From contig CP019326.1 in assembly GCA_001971685.1 (NCBI GenBank), positions 2,232,001 through 2,296,000 on the forward strand: 64,000 bases of DNA, in the 5' to 3' direction. Of this stretch, positions 49,403 to 58,739 are shown piece by piece. Position 1 is the first letter of the stretch. Every line of letters starts with the position of its first letter. The notes under the pieces were generated by a model. That model worked only from the letters and a program-made list of their open reading frames with translations. It ran no database searches and was not told the DNA's origin. Source of the stretch: Halomonas sp. 1513 (lineage in GTDB: Bacteria > Pseudomonadota > Gammaproteobacteria > Pseudomonadales > Halomonadaceae). A program made the translations under genes and the position numbers.

Positions 49403-50506
49403 TCAAAACCAGCTGTTGCCCGGGGCGAAAATACTGCCGCTGGCCGGCGCCTCGCGGCTGGCCAGGGTCGGGCCGGCGGCGTCGATCGGTCCCAGGGTAT
49501 TCATGATCGACACCAGCTTGTCGGCATAGGCCGGGTCGGTGGCATAGCCGCCCTGCTGCAGCGCACGAGCGGCCTGCTGGGCGTTGGGCGCCTCGACCAC
49601 GCCGGCATAGCGCGGGTTGTTGCCGATCAGCCCGGCGTAGTCGGTGAAGGCCTCCTCGAAGGAGTCGTAGACGCGGAAGGTGTCGGTGATCCGCGTGCGC
49701 CGGCCGTCGATGTATTCGTGGGTGGTGATATCGGTGGTCTCACCCTGCCAACGGCTGCCAGCCTTGATGCCGAACAGGTTGTGGCTGTTGCCACCGCGGG
49801 CATCGGGAATCTCGTGGCGTCCCCAGCCGGTCTCCAGCGCCGCCTGGGCGAGGATCAGCTCGGCCGGCACGCCGGTGACCCGGCTGGCCGCCTGGGCCGG
49901 GGCGGAAAGCTCGTCGACGAAGGCGCGCACGTGGTCGGGCCGGTCGCCGCGGGGCTCGCTGCGCTCGGCGCGCGCCGTGGCTTCCGTGGGCTCGGCAGCG
50001 TCACGCTGAGCGCCGCGCTGCAGATCGAGGGCATCCAGGAAGCTGCCCGGCGGCGCCACACCGGCCGACTTGTCTGCGCGCTCAGTGGGCGCATCACCGG
50101 GCAGGTTACCGGCGCTCAGACCATCGCTTAGGACCCGCGGCGTGCCGCGGGGAATCCCGGCGATCAGCGAGTCGACCTCGCTGTCGGCCTGCTCACGCGC
50201 GGGGACCATGCCGCGGCCTTCGAGCTGGTTGACCAGCTGCTCGGCAAGGCCGATGCCGCGGCCAGAGAGGTGCTGCGCCCACTGCTGGTCGAGCAGCGAT
50301 TCGTAGAACTCGGTCTGCTGGCTGTGCAGCAGGTCCGAGCGCGGCGTGGCCTCGCGCATGCTCTTCATCATCATCTGTACGAACAGCGCCTCGAACTGCT
50401 TGGCGGCTTCGTCGAGGCCGGCGTTGGGGTCGCGGCTGGCGGTATGCCGCAGGCGCTGAATGCCCTGCATGTCGAGGGCGAACTGGCCGCCGAGATCGTT
50501 GCTCAT
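49403..50506 (-). CDS. flgJ: FlgJ, rod-capping protein with peptidoglycan hydrolase domain
   Basis: A dual-domain protein (367 aa). The N-terminal rod-binding domain (about residues 15-110; LDEAAKQFEALFVQMMMKSM) helps assemble the rod. The C-terminal glucosaminidase domain (about 195-345) opens the wall; its catalytic Glu lies in ILAQAALETGWGRHEI, and YDSFEEAFTDYAGLIGNNPRY is typical. The linker between them is long and rich in charged residues. The start overlaps the flgI stop by one base. Confidence 0.95.
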   Translation of the reverse strand: MSNDLGGQFALDMQGIQRLRHTASRDPNAGLDEAAKQFEALFVQMMMKSMREATPRSDLLHSQQTEFYESLLDQQWAQHLSGRGIGLAEQLVNQLEGRGMVPAREQADSEVDSLIAGIPRGTPRVLSDGLSAGNLPGDAPTERADKSAGVAPPGSFLDALDLQRGAQRDAAEPTEATARAERSEPRGDRPDHVRAFVDELSAPAQAASRVTGVPAELILAQAALETGWGRHEIPDARGGNSHNLFGIKAGSRWQGETTDITTHEYIDGRRTRITDTFRVYDSFEEAFTDYAGLIGNNPRYAGVVEAPNAQQAARALQQGGYATDPAYADKLVSIMNTLGPIDAAGPTLASREAPASGSIFAPGNSWF

Positions 50507-51630
50507 CAGATGATCTCCAGCTCGGCGCGCAGCGATCCGGCGGCCTTGAGCGCCTCGAGGATCGCCATCAGGTCGTTGGGTGTGGCGCCCAGGGCGTTGA
50601 GGGCGTTGACCACGTCGGTGAGGTCGGCGCCCTCGACCATCATCAGGGCGCCCTCCTGCTGCTCGACGGCGATGTCGGTGTCGGGCACCACCACCGTCTC
50701 ACCCTCGCCGAACGGCGCCGGCTGGCTGACCTGGAACTGGGTGTCGATGATGATCGACAGGTTGCCGTGGGCCACCGCGGCGCGGCGCAGGGTCACCGCG
50801 CTGTTGAGCACCACCGAGCCGGTGCGCGAGTTGACCACGACCTTGGCCGGCACGTCGTTGGGCGTGACCCGCAGGTTCTCGACCCGCGCCATGAAGTTGA
50901 CCCTGTCGTTGGGGTCGGCCGGCCCTTGCAGGCGGATGGTACGGCCGTCCTGGGCGGCAGCCACCGGCCAGCCGAAGTCGCGGTTGATGGCCTCGACCAC
51001 CTGGCGCGCGGTGCCGAAGTCCGACTCTTTGAGCTGCAGGTCGAGCACACCACCGTTGGCACCCAGCTGCAGCGGCACTTCGCGCTCGACCATGGCGCCG
51101 CCGCTGATGCGTCCGCCGGCCTGCTGGTTGATCTGCACGCTGGCTCCGCCGGCCTCGGCGCCGGCACCGCTGACCAGCAGGTTACCCTGGGCGATGGCGT
51201 AGGTATCACCGTCGGCGCCCTTGAGCGGCGTCATCAGCAGGGTGCCGCCGCGCAGGCTACGCGCGTTGCCCACCGAGGAGACGTTGATATCGAGGCGCTG
51301 GCCGGGCCGCGAGAACGGCGGCAGGTCGGCGGTGACCATCACCGCGGCAACGTTGCGCAGCTGCATGTTGGTGCCCGGCGGCACGGTGATGCCCAGCTGC
51401 GAGAGCATGTTGGTCAGGCTCTGTCCGGTGAACGGCGCCTGCATGGTCTGGTCGCCGGTACCGTCGAGGCCCACCACCAGGCCGTAGCCGACCAGGGCGT
51501 TGTCGCGCACGCCTGCAAAGTCGGCCAGCTCGCGCAGCCGCTCGGCCTGCGCCGGGCTGGTCACCATGGCCAGCAGCAGGGCCAGCATCAGGGCTTGCAG
51601 AATGCGGCTGCCACGCAGGAACGTCTTCAT
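50506..51630 (-). CDS. flgI: FlgI, flagellar P-ring protein
   Basis: Periplasmic P-ring subunit (374 aa from ATG 51630; a GTG at 51636 is possible). The signal peptide ends at about residue 29 (MVTSPAQA). Conserved blocks are [20 protein letters not shown] and [20 protein letters not shown] near the N-terminus and [16 protein letters not shown] sequence ([18 protein letters not shown]) near the end. It is exported by Sec, unlike rod proteins, and assembles with help from FlgA, encoded divergently at 57.1 kb. Confidence 0.97.
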   Translation of the reverse strand: MKTFLRGSRILQALMLALLLAMVTSPAQAERLRELADFAGVRDNALVGYGLVVGLDGTGDQTMQAPFTGQSLTNMLSQLGITVPPGTNMQLRNVAAVMVTADLPPFSRPGQRLDINVSSVGNARSLRGGTLLMTPLKGADGDTYAIAQGNLLVSGAGAEAGGASVQINQQAGGRISGGAMVEREVPLQLGANGGVLDLQLKESDFGTARQVVEAINRDFGWPVAAAQDGRTIRLQGPADPNDRVNFMARVENLRVTPNDVPAKVVVNSRTGSVVLNSAVTLRRAAVAHGNLSIIIDTQFQVSQPAPFGEGETVVVPDTDIAVEQQEGALMMVEGADLTDVVNALNALGATPNDLMAILEALKAAGSLRAELEII

Positions 51631-51645
51631 CGGCACTCGGCTCCG

Positions 51646-52335
51646 CTAGAAAGGTGAAACGTTGAGGAAGAAACGCTGCAGCCAACCCATGTGCTGCGCC
51701 TCGTTGATATAGCCGTCGCCGACGTACTCGATGCGTGCATCGGCAACCTGGGTCGAGGGCACGGTGTTCTGGCCGGTGATGGTGCGCGGGTTGACGACAC
51801 CCGAGAAGCGAATGAACTCGACGCCCTGGTTGATGGCGATCTGCTTCTCGCCGCGCACCCGCAGGTTGCCGTTGTGCATCACTTCGAGCACCGACACGGT
51901 GATGGTGCCGGTGAAGGAGTTGTTGGCCTCCGAGCCGCCGCCGCCGGAGAAATCGCTGTTGCCGGACACGTCGAAGCCGTAGTCGGCGAGCTGCTCGAGC
52001 ACGTCGGGCAACTCGAGGAACGACAGCCCCGCCGAGCCGCTGCGCCCGGCGTTGCTCTGGGCGTTCTTGCTGGCACTGACTTCCTCATCGAGCACGATGG
52101 TCAGGATGTCGCCGATCATGCGCGGACGACGGTCCTCGAACAGCGGGTGATGGCCGCGGGTCGGCTGGTAGATCGAACCGTTGGGCTCGGGTGGCGGGCG
52201 GTCAGCGATGTTGACCTGCTCCTGCTCGCCGACCACCGACGGGCGCGGCATCTGCGCGCAGCCGGTCACGATGGCGACCAGCAGTAGCGCGCCGAGCAGC
52301 CGCCAGGGGCGCGATGAGGACGTGTGCCGTTTCAT
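51646..52335 (-). CDS. flgH: FlgH, flagellar L-ring lipoprotein
   Basis: Outer-membrane L-ring subunit (229 aa). The lipobox VTGC gives the lipid Cys at residue 26. Conserved features include [40 protein letters not shown] and [15 protein letters not shown], with the C-terminal signature [18 protein letters not shown]. It lies between flgG and flgI in the standard order. Confidence 0.97.
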   Translation of the reverse strand: MKRHTSSSRPWRLLGALLLVAIVTGCAQMPRPSVVGEQEQVNIADRPPPEPNGSIYQPTRGHHPLFEDRRPRMIGDILTIVLDEEVSASKNAQSNAGRSGSAGLSFLELPDVLEQLADYGFDVSGNSDFSGGGGSEANNSFTGTITVSVLEVMHNGNLRVRGEKQIAINQGVEFIRFSGVVNPRTITGQNTVPSTQVADARIEYVGDGYINEAQHMGWLQRFFLNVSPF

Positions 52336-52353
52336 GCTCTCTCCGGGTATCGC

Positions 52354-53136
52354 TTACAGCTGGCTCAGGCGCGCCAGCATTTCATCGCTGGTCTGCACCG
52401 CCTTGCTGTTGATCTCGTAGGCGCGCTGGGTCTGGATCATGCTGACCATCTCCTCCACCACGTTGACGTTGGAGGTCTCGACGTAGCCCTGCATCAGCCG
52501 GCCGGCGCCGTTCATGCCCGGCATGGTCTCGTTCATCGGACCGGAGGCGGTGGTCTCGAGGTAGAGGTTGCCGCCGATGCTCTCCAGGCCGGTCGGGTTG
52601 ACGAAGGTCGCCAGGCTGAGCTGGCCGACCTCCAGGCTCTGGCTGGTGCCCGGCTGGGTCACCGAGACGATACCGTCCTCACCCACGCTGACCGACAGCG
52701 CGTTCTCGGGCAGGATGATCGCCGGCTCCACCGGGTAGCCGTTGGCGGTAACCATCTGGCCGTTCTGGTCGAGCTGGAAGCTGCCGTCGCGGGTGTAGGC
52801 GGTGTTGCCGTCCGGCATCAAGACCTGAAAGAAGCCGTTGCCGTTGATGGCCAGGTCGCGGGAGTTCTCGGTCTGCTCCAGGCCGCCCTGGTTGTGCAGT
52901 CGCTCGGTGGCCACCGGGCGTACGCCGGAGCCGACCTGCATGCCCGACGGCAGGGCATTCTGGATATCGTTCTGGGCACCGGGCTGGCGCAGGTTCTGGT
53001 ACAGCAGGTCCTCGAACACCGCCCGCGAGCGCTTGAAGCCGTTGGTGCCGACGTTGGCCAGGTTGTTGGAGATGACATCCATCTGCACCTGCTGCGACTC
53101 GAGACCGGTCTTGGCGGTCCACAGCGATTTGATCAT
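52354..53136 (-). CDS. flgG: FlgG, distal rod protein
   Basis: Distal flagellar rod subunit (260 aa, the standard length). The N-terminal rod motif is [20 protein letters not shown] followed by [20 protein letters not shown]. The C-terminal D0 helix contains MLARLSQL at the end and [20 protein letters not shown]. FlgG carries the FlgG-specific insertion region near residues 45-65 ([13 protein letters not shown]). In operon with flgF and flgH. Confidence 0.97.
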   Translation of the reverse strand: MIKSLWTAKTGLESQQVQMDVISNNLANVGTNGFKRSRAVFEDLLYQNLRQPGAQNDIQNALPSGMQVGSGVRPVATERLHNQGGLEQTENSRDLAINGNGFFQVLMPDGNTAYTRDGSFQLDQNGQMVTANGYPVEPAIILPENALSVSVGEDGIVSVTQPGTSQSLEVGQLSLATFVNPTGLESIGGNLYLETTASGPMNETMPGMNGAGRLMQGYVETSNVNVVEEMVSMIQTQRAYEINSKAVQTSDEMLARLSQL

Positions 53137-53147
53137 GAGAGGTTTCC

Positions 53148-53906
53148 TTAGCCTTGAATGGACAGCAGGTTGTTGGCGCGCTGGGCGTTCTCGTCGGCGC
53201 TGTCGATCACCTTCATCTGCATGTCGTAGCGACGCTGGGTATCGATCATCGCCACCATCGACTCGATGGCGCTGACGTTGCTGCCCTCGAGCGAACCGGA
53301 GACCACGCGCACGTCCTGGTTGGCAGCGAGGATCGGCACTTCGCCGTCATCGCCGGGCGGCAAGCGGAACAGGCCGTCGTCGCCGCGCGTCAGGGTCTGG
53401 TCCTCGGGGTCGACCAGCTTGAGCTGACCCACCGGCACCAGCGCCGTGGGATCTTCGCCGGGGCCGATGGCGCTGATGGTGCCGTCGGCACCGATCGACA
53501 GCCTGGCCTCGAGGGGCACGATGATCGGGCCGTCGTCGCCGATCACCGGGCGCCCGACGCTGGTCAGCATGCCGTTGCCGTCGACCTGCAGATCGCCGCG
53601 GCGGGTGTAGGCCTCGCCGCCGTCGTCGGTCTGCACCGCCAGCCAGCCGTTGCCCTCCACCGCCACATCGAGCTCACGCCCGGTGGTGCTCACCGGGCCG
53701 TGAGAGAAGTCCGAACCCGGCGTGGTGGCGGCCACCGAGGTGCGCGTTGCCAGCAGGCCGTCGCCCTCTACCGGCACCGCGCGCATGGCGTGCAGCTGGG
53801 CGCGGAAACCGGCGGTGGCGGCATTCGACAGGTTGTGGTTGACCACCGCCTGCTGATCGAGGCTCTGCTTGGCGCCGCTCATGGCGGTATATAGGATGCG
53901 ATCCAT
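53148..53906 (-). CDS. flgF: FlgF, proximal rod protein
   Basis: Proximal rod subunit (252 aa). The N-terminus [19 protein letters not shown] leads into the asparagine-rich rod motif [20 protein letters not shown]. The C-terminal helix is [20 protein letters not shown] with [15 protein letters not shown]. Located 11 bases upstream of flgG on the same strand. Confidence 0.96.
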   Translation of the reverse strand: MDRILYTAMSGAKQSLDQQAVVNHNLSNAATAGFRAQLHAMRAVPVEGDGLLATRTSVAATTPGSDFSHGPVSTTGRELDVAVEGNGWLAVQTDDGGEAYTRRGDLQVDGNGMLTSVGRPVIGDDGPIIVPLEARLSIGADGTISAIGPGEDPTALVPVGQLKLVDPEDQTLTRGDDGLFRLPPGDDGEVPILAANQDVRVVSGSLEGSNVSAIESMVAMIDTQRRYDMQMKVIDSADENAQRANNLLSIQG

Positions 53907-53929
53907 GGTTCACTCTCCCCGAGGCGTCA

Positions 53930-55291
53930 TCAACGCAGGTTGATGGCGGTCTGCAGGATCTCGTCCTGGGTCTTGATGGTCTGGGAGTTGGCCTGGTAGG
54001 CGCGCTGGGAGACGATCATGTCGACCAGCTGCTTGGCCATGTCGACGTTGGACATCTCGACCACCCCGGATTCGATGGAACCGAACATCCCGGTACCCGG
54101 CGCACCCACCAGCTCCTGGCCGGAGGCGTTGGTGGCGGTCCAGCCGTTGTCACCGTTGGGCTGCAGGCCTTCGGGGTTGCGGAAGTACGCCAGGGCAATC
54201 TGGCCGGCGGGCCGAGACTGCTCGTTGGCGTAGTTCATCATGATGGTGCCGTTGTTCTCGAAGGTAATGCCGACCAGGGCACCGGAAGTGAAGCCATCCT
54301 GGGTCAGGGCGCTGGTGGTGGAGTCGTTACCGAACTGGGTGGAGCCGGCCAGGTTGAGTTCGAAATTCAGTGGCTCGGGGTCGTTGCCTAGCGGGGAGTT
54401 ATCATCAAAGCCGATGTTTTGCTGGGCGCCATCAGCCAAGGTGCCGTTGTTGTTGAACGAGACCCGGAAATCATTGGCGGTACTGTAGTAGCCGTCCATT
54501 ACCACCTTGGCATCCCAGGTGTTGGAACCAGCAGGGAATGGGGACAAATCATTGGGGTCAGGCTGATCGGCGGCGTCCAGCAGATTGCCGTCTTCGTCAT
54601 AATATTCACCTTCACCAAGATAATAGACCTCGTCACCATCGGAGAAAGCTAAGCGCCCTTCCTCATCGGCATCCTGACCAATTTTTTCGTAATACACCGT
54701 CACATTGCGCGGATTGCCCAGGGAGTCGTAGACGGTAAAGTTATTCGAGTAGTGGTAGTCGATCTCGTTAGCGTCGCCGTTAACCTGGGTGGTACTCAGA
54801 CCTTGACCAGCATTCTCCCGCGAATCCAGGTTGATGGTGGTGCGCACGTTCTCAGTGGCGCCGGCCGGCATCTCGTCGGCCGGGACGTTGAGCACCTGCG
54901 GCTGGCCGCCGACTTGCACCTCACCGGCGGCGTTGAGGCCGTAGCCCATCAGCTGCGCGCCCTGGGCGTTGACCAAGGTGCCGTCCGGGGTCAGGTTGAG
55001 CTGGCCGTTGCGCGAGTAGACGATCTCGCCACCCTGCTCGTAGCGCAGGAAGCCCTCACCGCTGACCGCCAAGTCGAGGTTGCGGTTGGTCGACTCGAGG
55101 TTGCCTTCGGTGAAGTCCTGTACGGTCGCCGAGACCCGCGTGCCCAGGCCTACCGAGCCGGCGAAGACGTCGGCGAACTGGGTGCTCGAGCCCTTGAAAC
55201 CGACGGTCTGCGAGTTGGAGATATTGTTGCCCAGGGTGCCGAGGCTAGATGATGCCGCGTTCAACCCGCTCAAGGCCTGTGAAAAGCTCAT
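53930..55291 (-). CDS. flgE: FlgE, flagellar hook protein
   Basis: Hook subunit (453 aa). The N-terminal motif is SFSQALSGLNAASSSLGTLG with NNISNSQTVGFKGSSTQFAD; the C-terminal D0 helix ends MIVSQRAYQANSQTIKTQDE and ILQTAINLR. The central domain is acidic and variable, rich in Asp and Gly (for example EDGNLLDAADQPDPNDLSPF), which may suit a halophile. Assembly needs the FlgD cap, encoded just upstream. Confidence 0.97.
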   Translation of the reverse strand: MSFSQALSGLNAASSSLGTLGNNISNSQTVGFKGSSTQFADVFAGSVGLGTRVSATVQDFTEGNLESTNRNLDLAVSGEGFLRYEQGGEIVYSRNGQLNLTPDGTLVNAQGAQLMGYGLNAAGEVQVGGQPQVLNVPADEMPAGATENVRTTINLDSRENAGQGLSTTQVNGDANEIDYHYSNNFTVYDSLGNPRNVTVYYEKIGQDADEEGRLAFSDGDEVYYLGEGEYYDEDGNLLDAADQPDPNDLSPFPAGSNTWDAKVVMDGYYSTANDFRVSFNNNGTLADGAQQNIGFDDNSPLGNDPEPLNFELNLAGSTQFGNDSTTSALTQDGFTSGALVGITFENNGTIMMNYANEQSRPAGQIALAYFRNPEGLQPNGDNGWTATNASGQELVGAPGTGMFGSIESGVVEMSNVDMAKQLVDMIVSQRAYQANSQTIKTQDEILQTAINLR

Positions 55292-55356
55292 GGTCCTTCT
55301 CCCTGTGTCACCGTGTGGTGGCTATTTTTTTACGCTGCGTGTCGTGAATGGGGCGC

Positions 55357-56034
55357 TCAGAGGCGCAGAATCTGGCGAATGTCTTCGAGGCTGGCCTGCT
55401 CACTGATGCCGCCCAGGTCGAGGCGCGGCGAGCCGTTCTTGTCAGTGGATACCCCGCTGACCACGGCATAGTTGAGCGCCTTGGTGTCGACCTTGTCGTC
55501 GCCCGAGGTGGCCTCGAAGGAGATGCTGTAGGCGCCCTGCGGTGCCATCTCGCCGCTGTCGAGCTTGCCGTCCCATTCGAACGACTCGACGCCCGACGAC
55601 ACCGCACCGATGTCGAAGCTGCGCACCACCTGACCGCCACCGTCGCGAATCGTGGCCTTGACGTTGTCTGCCGACTTGCCGAGCTCGATGCCGAACGGCG
55701 TGGCGCCGTCCTTGCCGACCAGGATGCGGTCGCCGGGCACCAGCACGCCCTGGCCGATCAACCCCGCGGCCTGGAGGGTTTGGCCGGCATCGATCTGGCC
55801 GGTGATGCCCTTGAGGGTCGTGTTGAGCTCCTCGATGCCGCTGACGGTGTTGATCTGCGCCAGCTGCGAGGTCATCTCCGCGTTCTCCATCGGATTGAGC
55901 GGGTCCTGGTTCTGCAACTGGGTGATCAGCAGGGTCATGAAGTTTTCGCGCAGGTCCTCCGACTGGCGCGCGCTGCCGCTGCCGGCGGTCGCGTTCATGC
56001 TGTTCATCACGCTGCTATCGATGATGTTGGACAC
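55357..56034 (-). CDS. flgD: FlgD, hook-capping protein
   Basis: Hook cap scaffold (225 aa) that guides FlgE assembly. The N-terminal family signature is ENFMTLLITQLQNQDPLNPM followed by ENAEMTSQLAQINTVSGIEE. The C-terminal half is the FlgD Ig-like/Tudor domain, with FEWDGKLDSGEMAPQGAYSI. It lies 65 bases upstream of flgE and 2 bases downstream of flgC. Confidence 0.96.
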   Translation of the reverse strand: MSNIIDSSVMNSMNATAGSGSARQSEDLRENFMTLLITQLQNQDPLNPMENAEMTSQLAQINTVSGIEELNTTLKGITGQIDAGQTLQAAGLIGQGVLVPGDRILVGKDGATPFGIELGKSADNVKATIRDGGGQVVRSFDIGAVSSGVESFEWDGKLDSGEMAPQGAYSISFEATSGDDKVDTKALNYAVVSGVSTDKNGSPRLDLGGISEQASLEDIRQILRL

Positions 56035-56036
56035 GA

Positions 56037-56444
56037 TCAGCCCTCCCCGATGGTCAGGGTCTTGAGCATCATCTGCTTGCTGGTATTCATCACCTCGACG
56101 TTGGCCTGGTAGGAGCGCGACGCCGAGATCATGTTAACCATCTCGTGGACCGGCTCGACGTTGGGCATCTGCACATAGCCCTGCTCGTCGGCCAGCGGGT
56201 GCTCGGGACGGTACTCCATGCGCAGCGGGCTCTGGTCCTCGACCACTTCGCTGACGCGCACGCCGCCCACGCCGTGGCGGCCCTGGGCCTGGGTCTCGAA
56301 CATCACCTGCTTGGCACGATAGGCCTCACCGTCGGGACCGGCCACGCTATCGGCGTTGGCCAGGTTGCTGGCGGTGGCGTTCATGCGCTGCGACTGGGCG
56401 CTCATCGCCGAGCCGGATATATCGAAGACGGAGAACATCGACAT
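56037..56444 (-). CDS. flgC: FlgC, proximal rod protein
   Basis: Proximal rod subunit (135 aa, normal length). N-terminal rod motif [21 protein letters not shown]-terminal helix [20 protein letters not shown] and [13 protein letters not shown]. It lies between flgB and flgD in the canonical order with short gaps. Confidence 0.97.
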   Translation of the reverse strand: MSMFSVFDISGSAMSAQSQRMNATASNLANADSVAGPDGEAYRAKQVMFETQAQGRHGVGGVRVSEVVEDQSPLRMEYRPEHPLADEQGYVQMPNVEPVHEMVNMISASRSYQANVEVMNTSKQMMLKTLTIGEG

Positions 56445-56456
56445 GGACTGCTCCTG

Positions 56457-56870
56457 TTACTCGGGCTGCATGGCCGACTTGAGGCCCTGAATGCGGCTGT
56501 TGATCATGGTCAGTGACGCTTGGTAGCGCACCGCGTTATCGGCGAACTGGGTGCGCTCACGGTCCATGTCCACGGTGTTGCCATCCAGGCTTGGCTGGTC
56601 CGGTACCCGGTAGAGCAGCTCCTGGCCGGCCGGTGCGCTGGCCTGGGCAGGAATGTGCCGCGCCGAGGTGGTGGCCAGGGCCATGCCCTGACCGCCGGTC
56701 CTGCCGCTCTCCATCACCTTGGAAAGCTCGCGGGAGAAGTCCATGTCGCGAGCCTTGTAGTTGGGCGTGTCGGCATTGGCGATATTCGCGGCCAGCACTT
56801 CGTGGCGCTCGGCGCGCAGATTGAGGGCTTCCTGATGAAAATTCAGGGCACCCGAGAGTTTGTCGATCAT
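56457..56870 (-). CDS. flgB: FlgB, proximal rod protein
   Basis: First rod subunit (137 aa), placed against the MS ring. The N-terminus [20 protein letters not shown] with [20 protein letters not shown] is the FlgB rod motif. The end [19 protein letters not shown] is the C-terminal helix. ATG 56870 with GGGAGG 8 bases upstream is chosen; a frame open to 57038 adds 56 residues that do not match the family. First gene of the flgB-to-flgL run, divergent from flgA. Confidence 0.95.
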   Translation of the reverse strand: MIDKLSGALNFHQEALNLRAERHEVLAANIANADTPNYKARDMDFSRELSKVMESGRTGGQGMALATTSARHIPAQASAPAGQELLYRVPDQPSLDGNTVDMDRERTQFADNAVRYQASLTMINSRIQGLKSAMQPE

Positions 56871-57070
56871 CCGCTGAGCCTCCCTTCTCGATGGCCGTTG
56901 GCGGCCCTTGGGGTATTGGGTCAGCGTGGAGAATAGAGGAGCCGCTGTCAGGACAAAGGCAAGAACAGGGACCGCTTTTCGCGTCATTTTGAACGTTGTG
57001 TTTCTGCCTGGCGGCCTAGAATCGTGATCCTCGGTCAATCTCGCCTGCGCGCTGCGCAGAGGACGTCACC

Positions 57071-57775
57071 ATGCCATTTGCCTGCTCCCTTCGTGTCTGC
57101 ATCACCACGCTGACCACCGCGCTATGCCTGACCCTGCCGCTGTCGGCCAGCGCCGAGGCCTCGCGCCAGCTGCTGGTCGAGCGGGTCCACGGCTTTCTCT
57201 ATGAGCGCAGCCGGGACTTGGGCAACGAGGTGCATATCGAAGTGCATCCACCCTCGGCGCACCTGCCGGCGTGCGAGTCACCGCAACCGTTTATTCCTAA
57301 TGAGCGCGCCCTGTCCCAGGGCCGAATCTCGGTAGGGGTGCGCTGCGGCGACCAGGGCCAGCAGGTGCGCTACATGCAGGCCTCGGTGGCGGTGATCGGT
57401 GACTATGTGGTGCTGCGTGAGGACGTCTCGGCCGGCACCGTGATCACTAGCGACATGCTGGAACTCAGCGAAGCGGAACTGGGCAGCCTGCCGCGCGGCG
57501 TGATCACCGACCTCGATCAGGTCATCGGCCAGGAGAGCGCCCGTGCGCTGCGCGCCGGCAGCGCCATCACGGCGCAGCAGTTGCGCGAGGTGACCCTGGT
57601 GGAACGCGGCGCCTCGGTGCGTATCGAAGCGGTAGGCGACGGCTTTGCGGTCAGCCGCGAAGGCCAAGCCCTGGACAGCGGCGGCATGGGCCGCGAGATC
57701 CGCGTGCGACTCGCCAATCGCGAGATCCTCAACGCCGAGGTCAGTGGCCGCAATCGGCTAAGCGTCCATTTTTAA
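57071..57775 (+). CDS. flgA: FlgA, P-ring assembly chaperone
   Basis: Periplasmic chaperone for FlgI (234 aa). The signal peptide ends at about residue 28 (LPLSASAEA). The C-terminal SAF domain (about 115-234) shows YVVLREDVSAGTVITSDMLE, GQESARALRAGSAITAQQLR and VRLANREILNAEVSG. The two Cys residues near 69 and 92 could form a disulphide. GAGGA seven bases upstream supports the ATG. Divergent from flgB and upstream of flgM. Confidence 0.95.
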   Translation: MPFACSLRVCITTLTTALCLTLPLSASAEASRQLLVERVHGFLYERSRDLGNEVHIEVHPPSAHLPACESPQPFIPNERALSQGRISVGVRCGDQGQQVRYMQASVAVIGDYVVLREDVSAGTVITSDMLELSEAELGSLPRGVITDLDQVIGQESARALRAGSAITAQQLREVTLVERGASVRIEAVGDGFAVSREGQALDSGGMGREIRVRLANREILNAEVSGRNRLSVHF

Positions 57776-57802
57776 CCTCAGCAGCGATTGGCAAAATAGT
57801 AT

Positions 57803-57829
57803 TCAAGTTCGCTCCATCCCCGCCGATAC
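57803..57829 (+). promoter_or_regulatory. Sigma-28 (FliA) promoter of flgMN
   Basis: TCAAGTTC, 11 bases, GCCGATAC; 13 of 16 positions match TAAAGTTT-N11-GCCGATAA with exact spacing. It lies 33 bases upstream of the flgM start and allows late, FliA-dependent expression of the anti-sigma factor and of FlgN. Confidence 0.82.
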
Positions 57830-57861
57830 TAGGGGAAAGGAACGAGCGAGAGAGGCTTCCC

Positions 57862-58158
57862 GTGAAAATCGATAGCTCCCACCCCCTGGCGCGCCCCCAG
57901 CAAGGCGAGCCGGGTAACACCAGCAAGGCGACGGCCACCGGCAACGCCCCGGCCAAGCCCGGCAGCCCGGCGGCGGTCACGCATTTGAGCGATACCGGCG
58001 CCAGCAGCGGCCAGGACATCGACATGGCCCGCGTCGAGGAGATTCGCCAGGCGATCAGCGACGGCAAGCTCGACATCCGTGCCGAACGCATCGCCGACGG
58101 CCTGATCGACAGCGTGCGCGACATGCTCGGCCACGACAGCGGCACGCCGCGCTCATGA
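57862..58158 (+). CDS. flgM: FlgM, anti-sigma-28 factor
   Basis: A 98-aa regulator that holds FliA inactive until it is exported through the completed hook-basal body. A disordered N-terminal half rich in Pro, Ala and Ser is followed by the helical sigma-binding part: VEEIRQAISDGKLDIRAERI then ADGLIDSVRDML. GTG start with GAGAGG upstream. Overlaps flgN by ATGA, the usual flgMN pairing. Confidence 0.95.
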   Translation: MKIDSSHPLARPQQGEPGNTSKATATGNAPAKPGSPAAVTHLSDTGASSGQDIDMARVEEIRQAISDGKLDIRAERIADGLIDSVRDMLGHDSGTPRS

Positions 58159-58607
58159 GCCTGGCCGCCCACCTCGCTCGCCAACAGCAGCGCCTAGAGG
58201 CGCTGGTCACGCTGCTCGAGCAGGAGCGTGAGGCGCTGTGTGCCGGACGCGTCGACGGCCAGCAGCTCAACGAGCTGGCGGCCGGCAAGCAGGCCCTGTT
58301 CGATGAGCTCGACCGGCTCGAGAGCCAGCGCCGCAGCGCCCAGCACAAGCTCGGTTACGCCGAGGGGCTGCCCGGCGCCGAGGCCGCGGCCCGCGATGCC
58401 GACTGCCTGCACGCCTGGCTTGCCATGCGCGACAGTGCCGAACGCGCCCGCCACCTCAACGCCCAGAACGGCGAGCTGATCACCACCCGCCTCAATCACA
58501 ATCAGCGCACGCTCAACTTCCTGCACGAAGCCGCCGGCAAGGCGCTCTACGGGCCGGACGGCCAGGCCAAGCGCAAGGGGCTGGCGGGAATCGCCTCAAA
58601 GGCCTGA
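58155..58607 (+). CDS. flgN: FlgN, export chaperone for FlgK and FlgL
   Basis: Cytoplasmic chaperone (150 aa) predicted to be all helix. It shows the FlgN pattern LARQQQRLEALVTLLEQERE near the start and LNAQNGELITTRLNHNQRTL near residue 105, followed by a flexible, basic tail (LYGPDGQAKRKGLAGIAS) that binds clients in this family. It overlaps flgM by 4 bases. A short AAGGC/GCCTT hairpin follows the gene but lacks a T-run. Confidence 0.93.
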   Translation: MSLAAHLARQQQRLEALVTLLEQEREALCAGRVDGQQLNELAAGKQALFDELDRLESQRRSAQHKLGYAEGLPGAEAAARDADCLHAWLAMRDSAERARHLNAQNGELITTRLNHNQRTLNFLHEAAGKALYGPDGQAKRKGLAGIASKA

Positions 58608-58739
58608 TCCCAGCCTTGACCTCAACGCAGCGCCTGATCAATAGTCGGTTACGTCGACTTAACAATTGTCAGGCTGGTACGTGGCTCTAGTGCTGCGCTG
58701 CTCCTGGCCTTGTAGCAAGTGCCCAGGATGGAGACCGGC

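Noticed and set aside
56871..57038. Upstream extension of flgB adding 56 residues with a hydrophobic stretch.
   Set aside because: FlgB homologs begin at the Met at 56870, which has a good Shine-Dalgarno, and the extension does not match the family.
58608..58739. Search for a sigma-28 promoter before the HDOD-GGDEF gene.
   Set aside because: No TAAAGTTT/GCCGATAA-like pair with 11-base spacing is present there.
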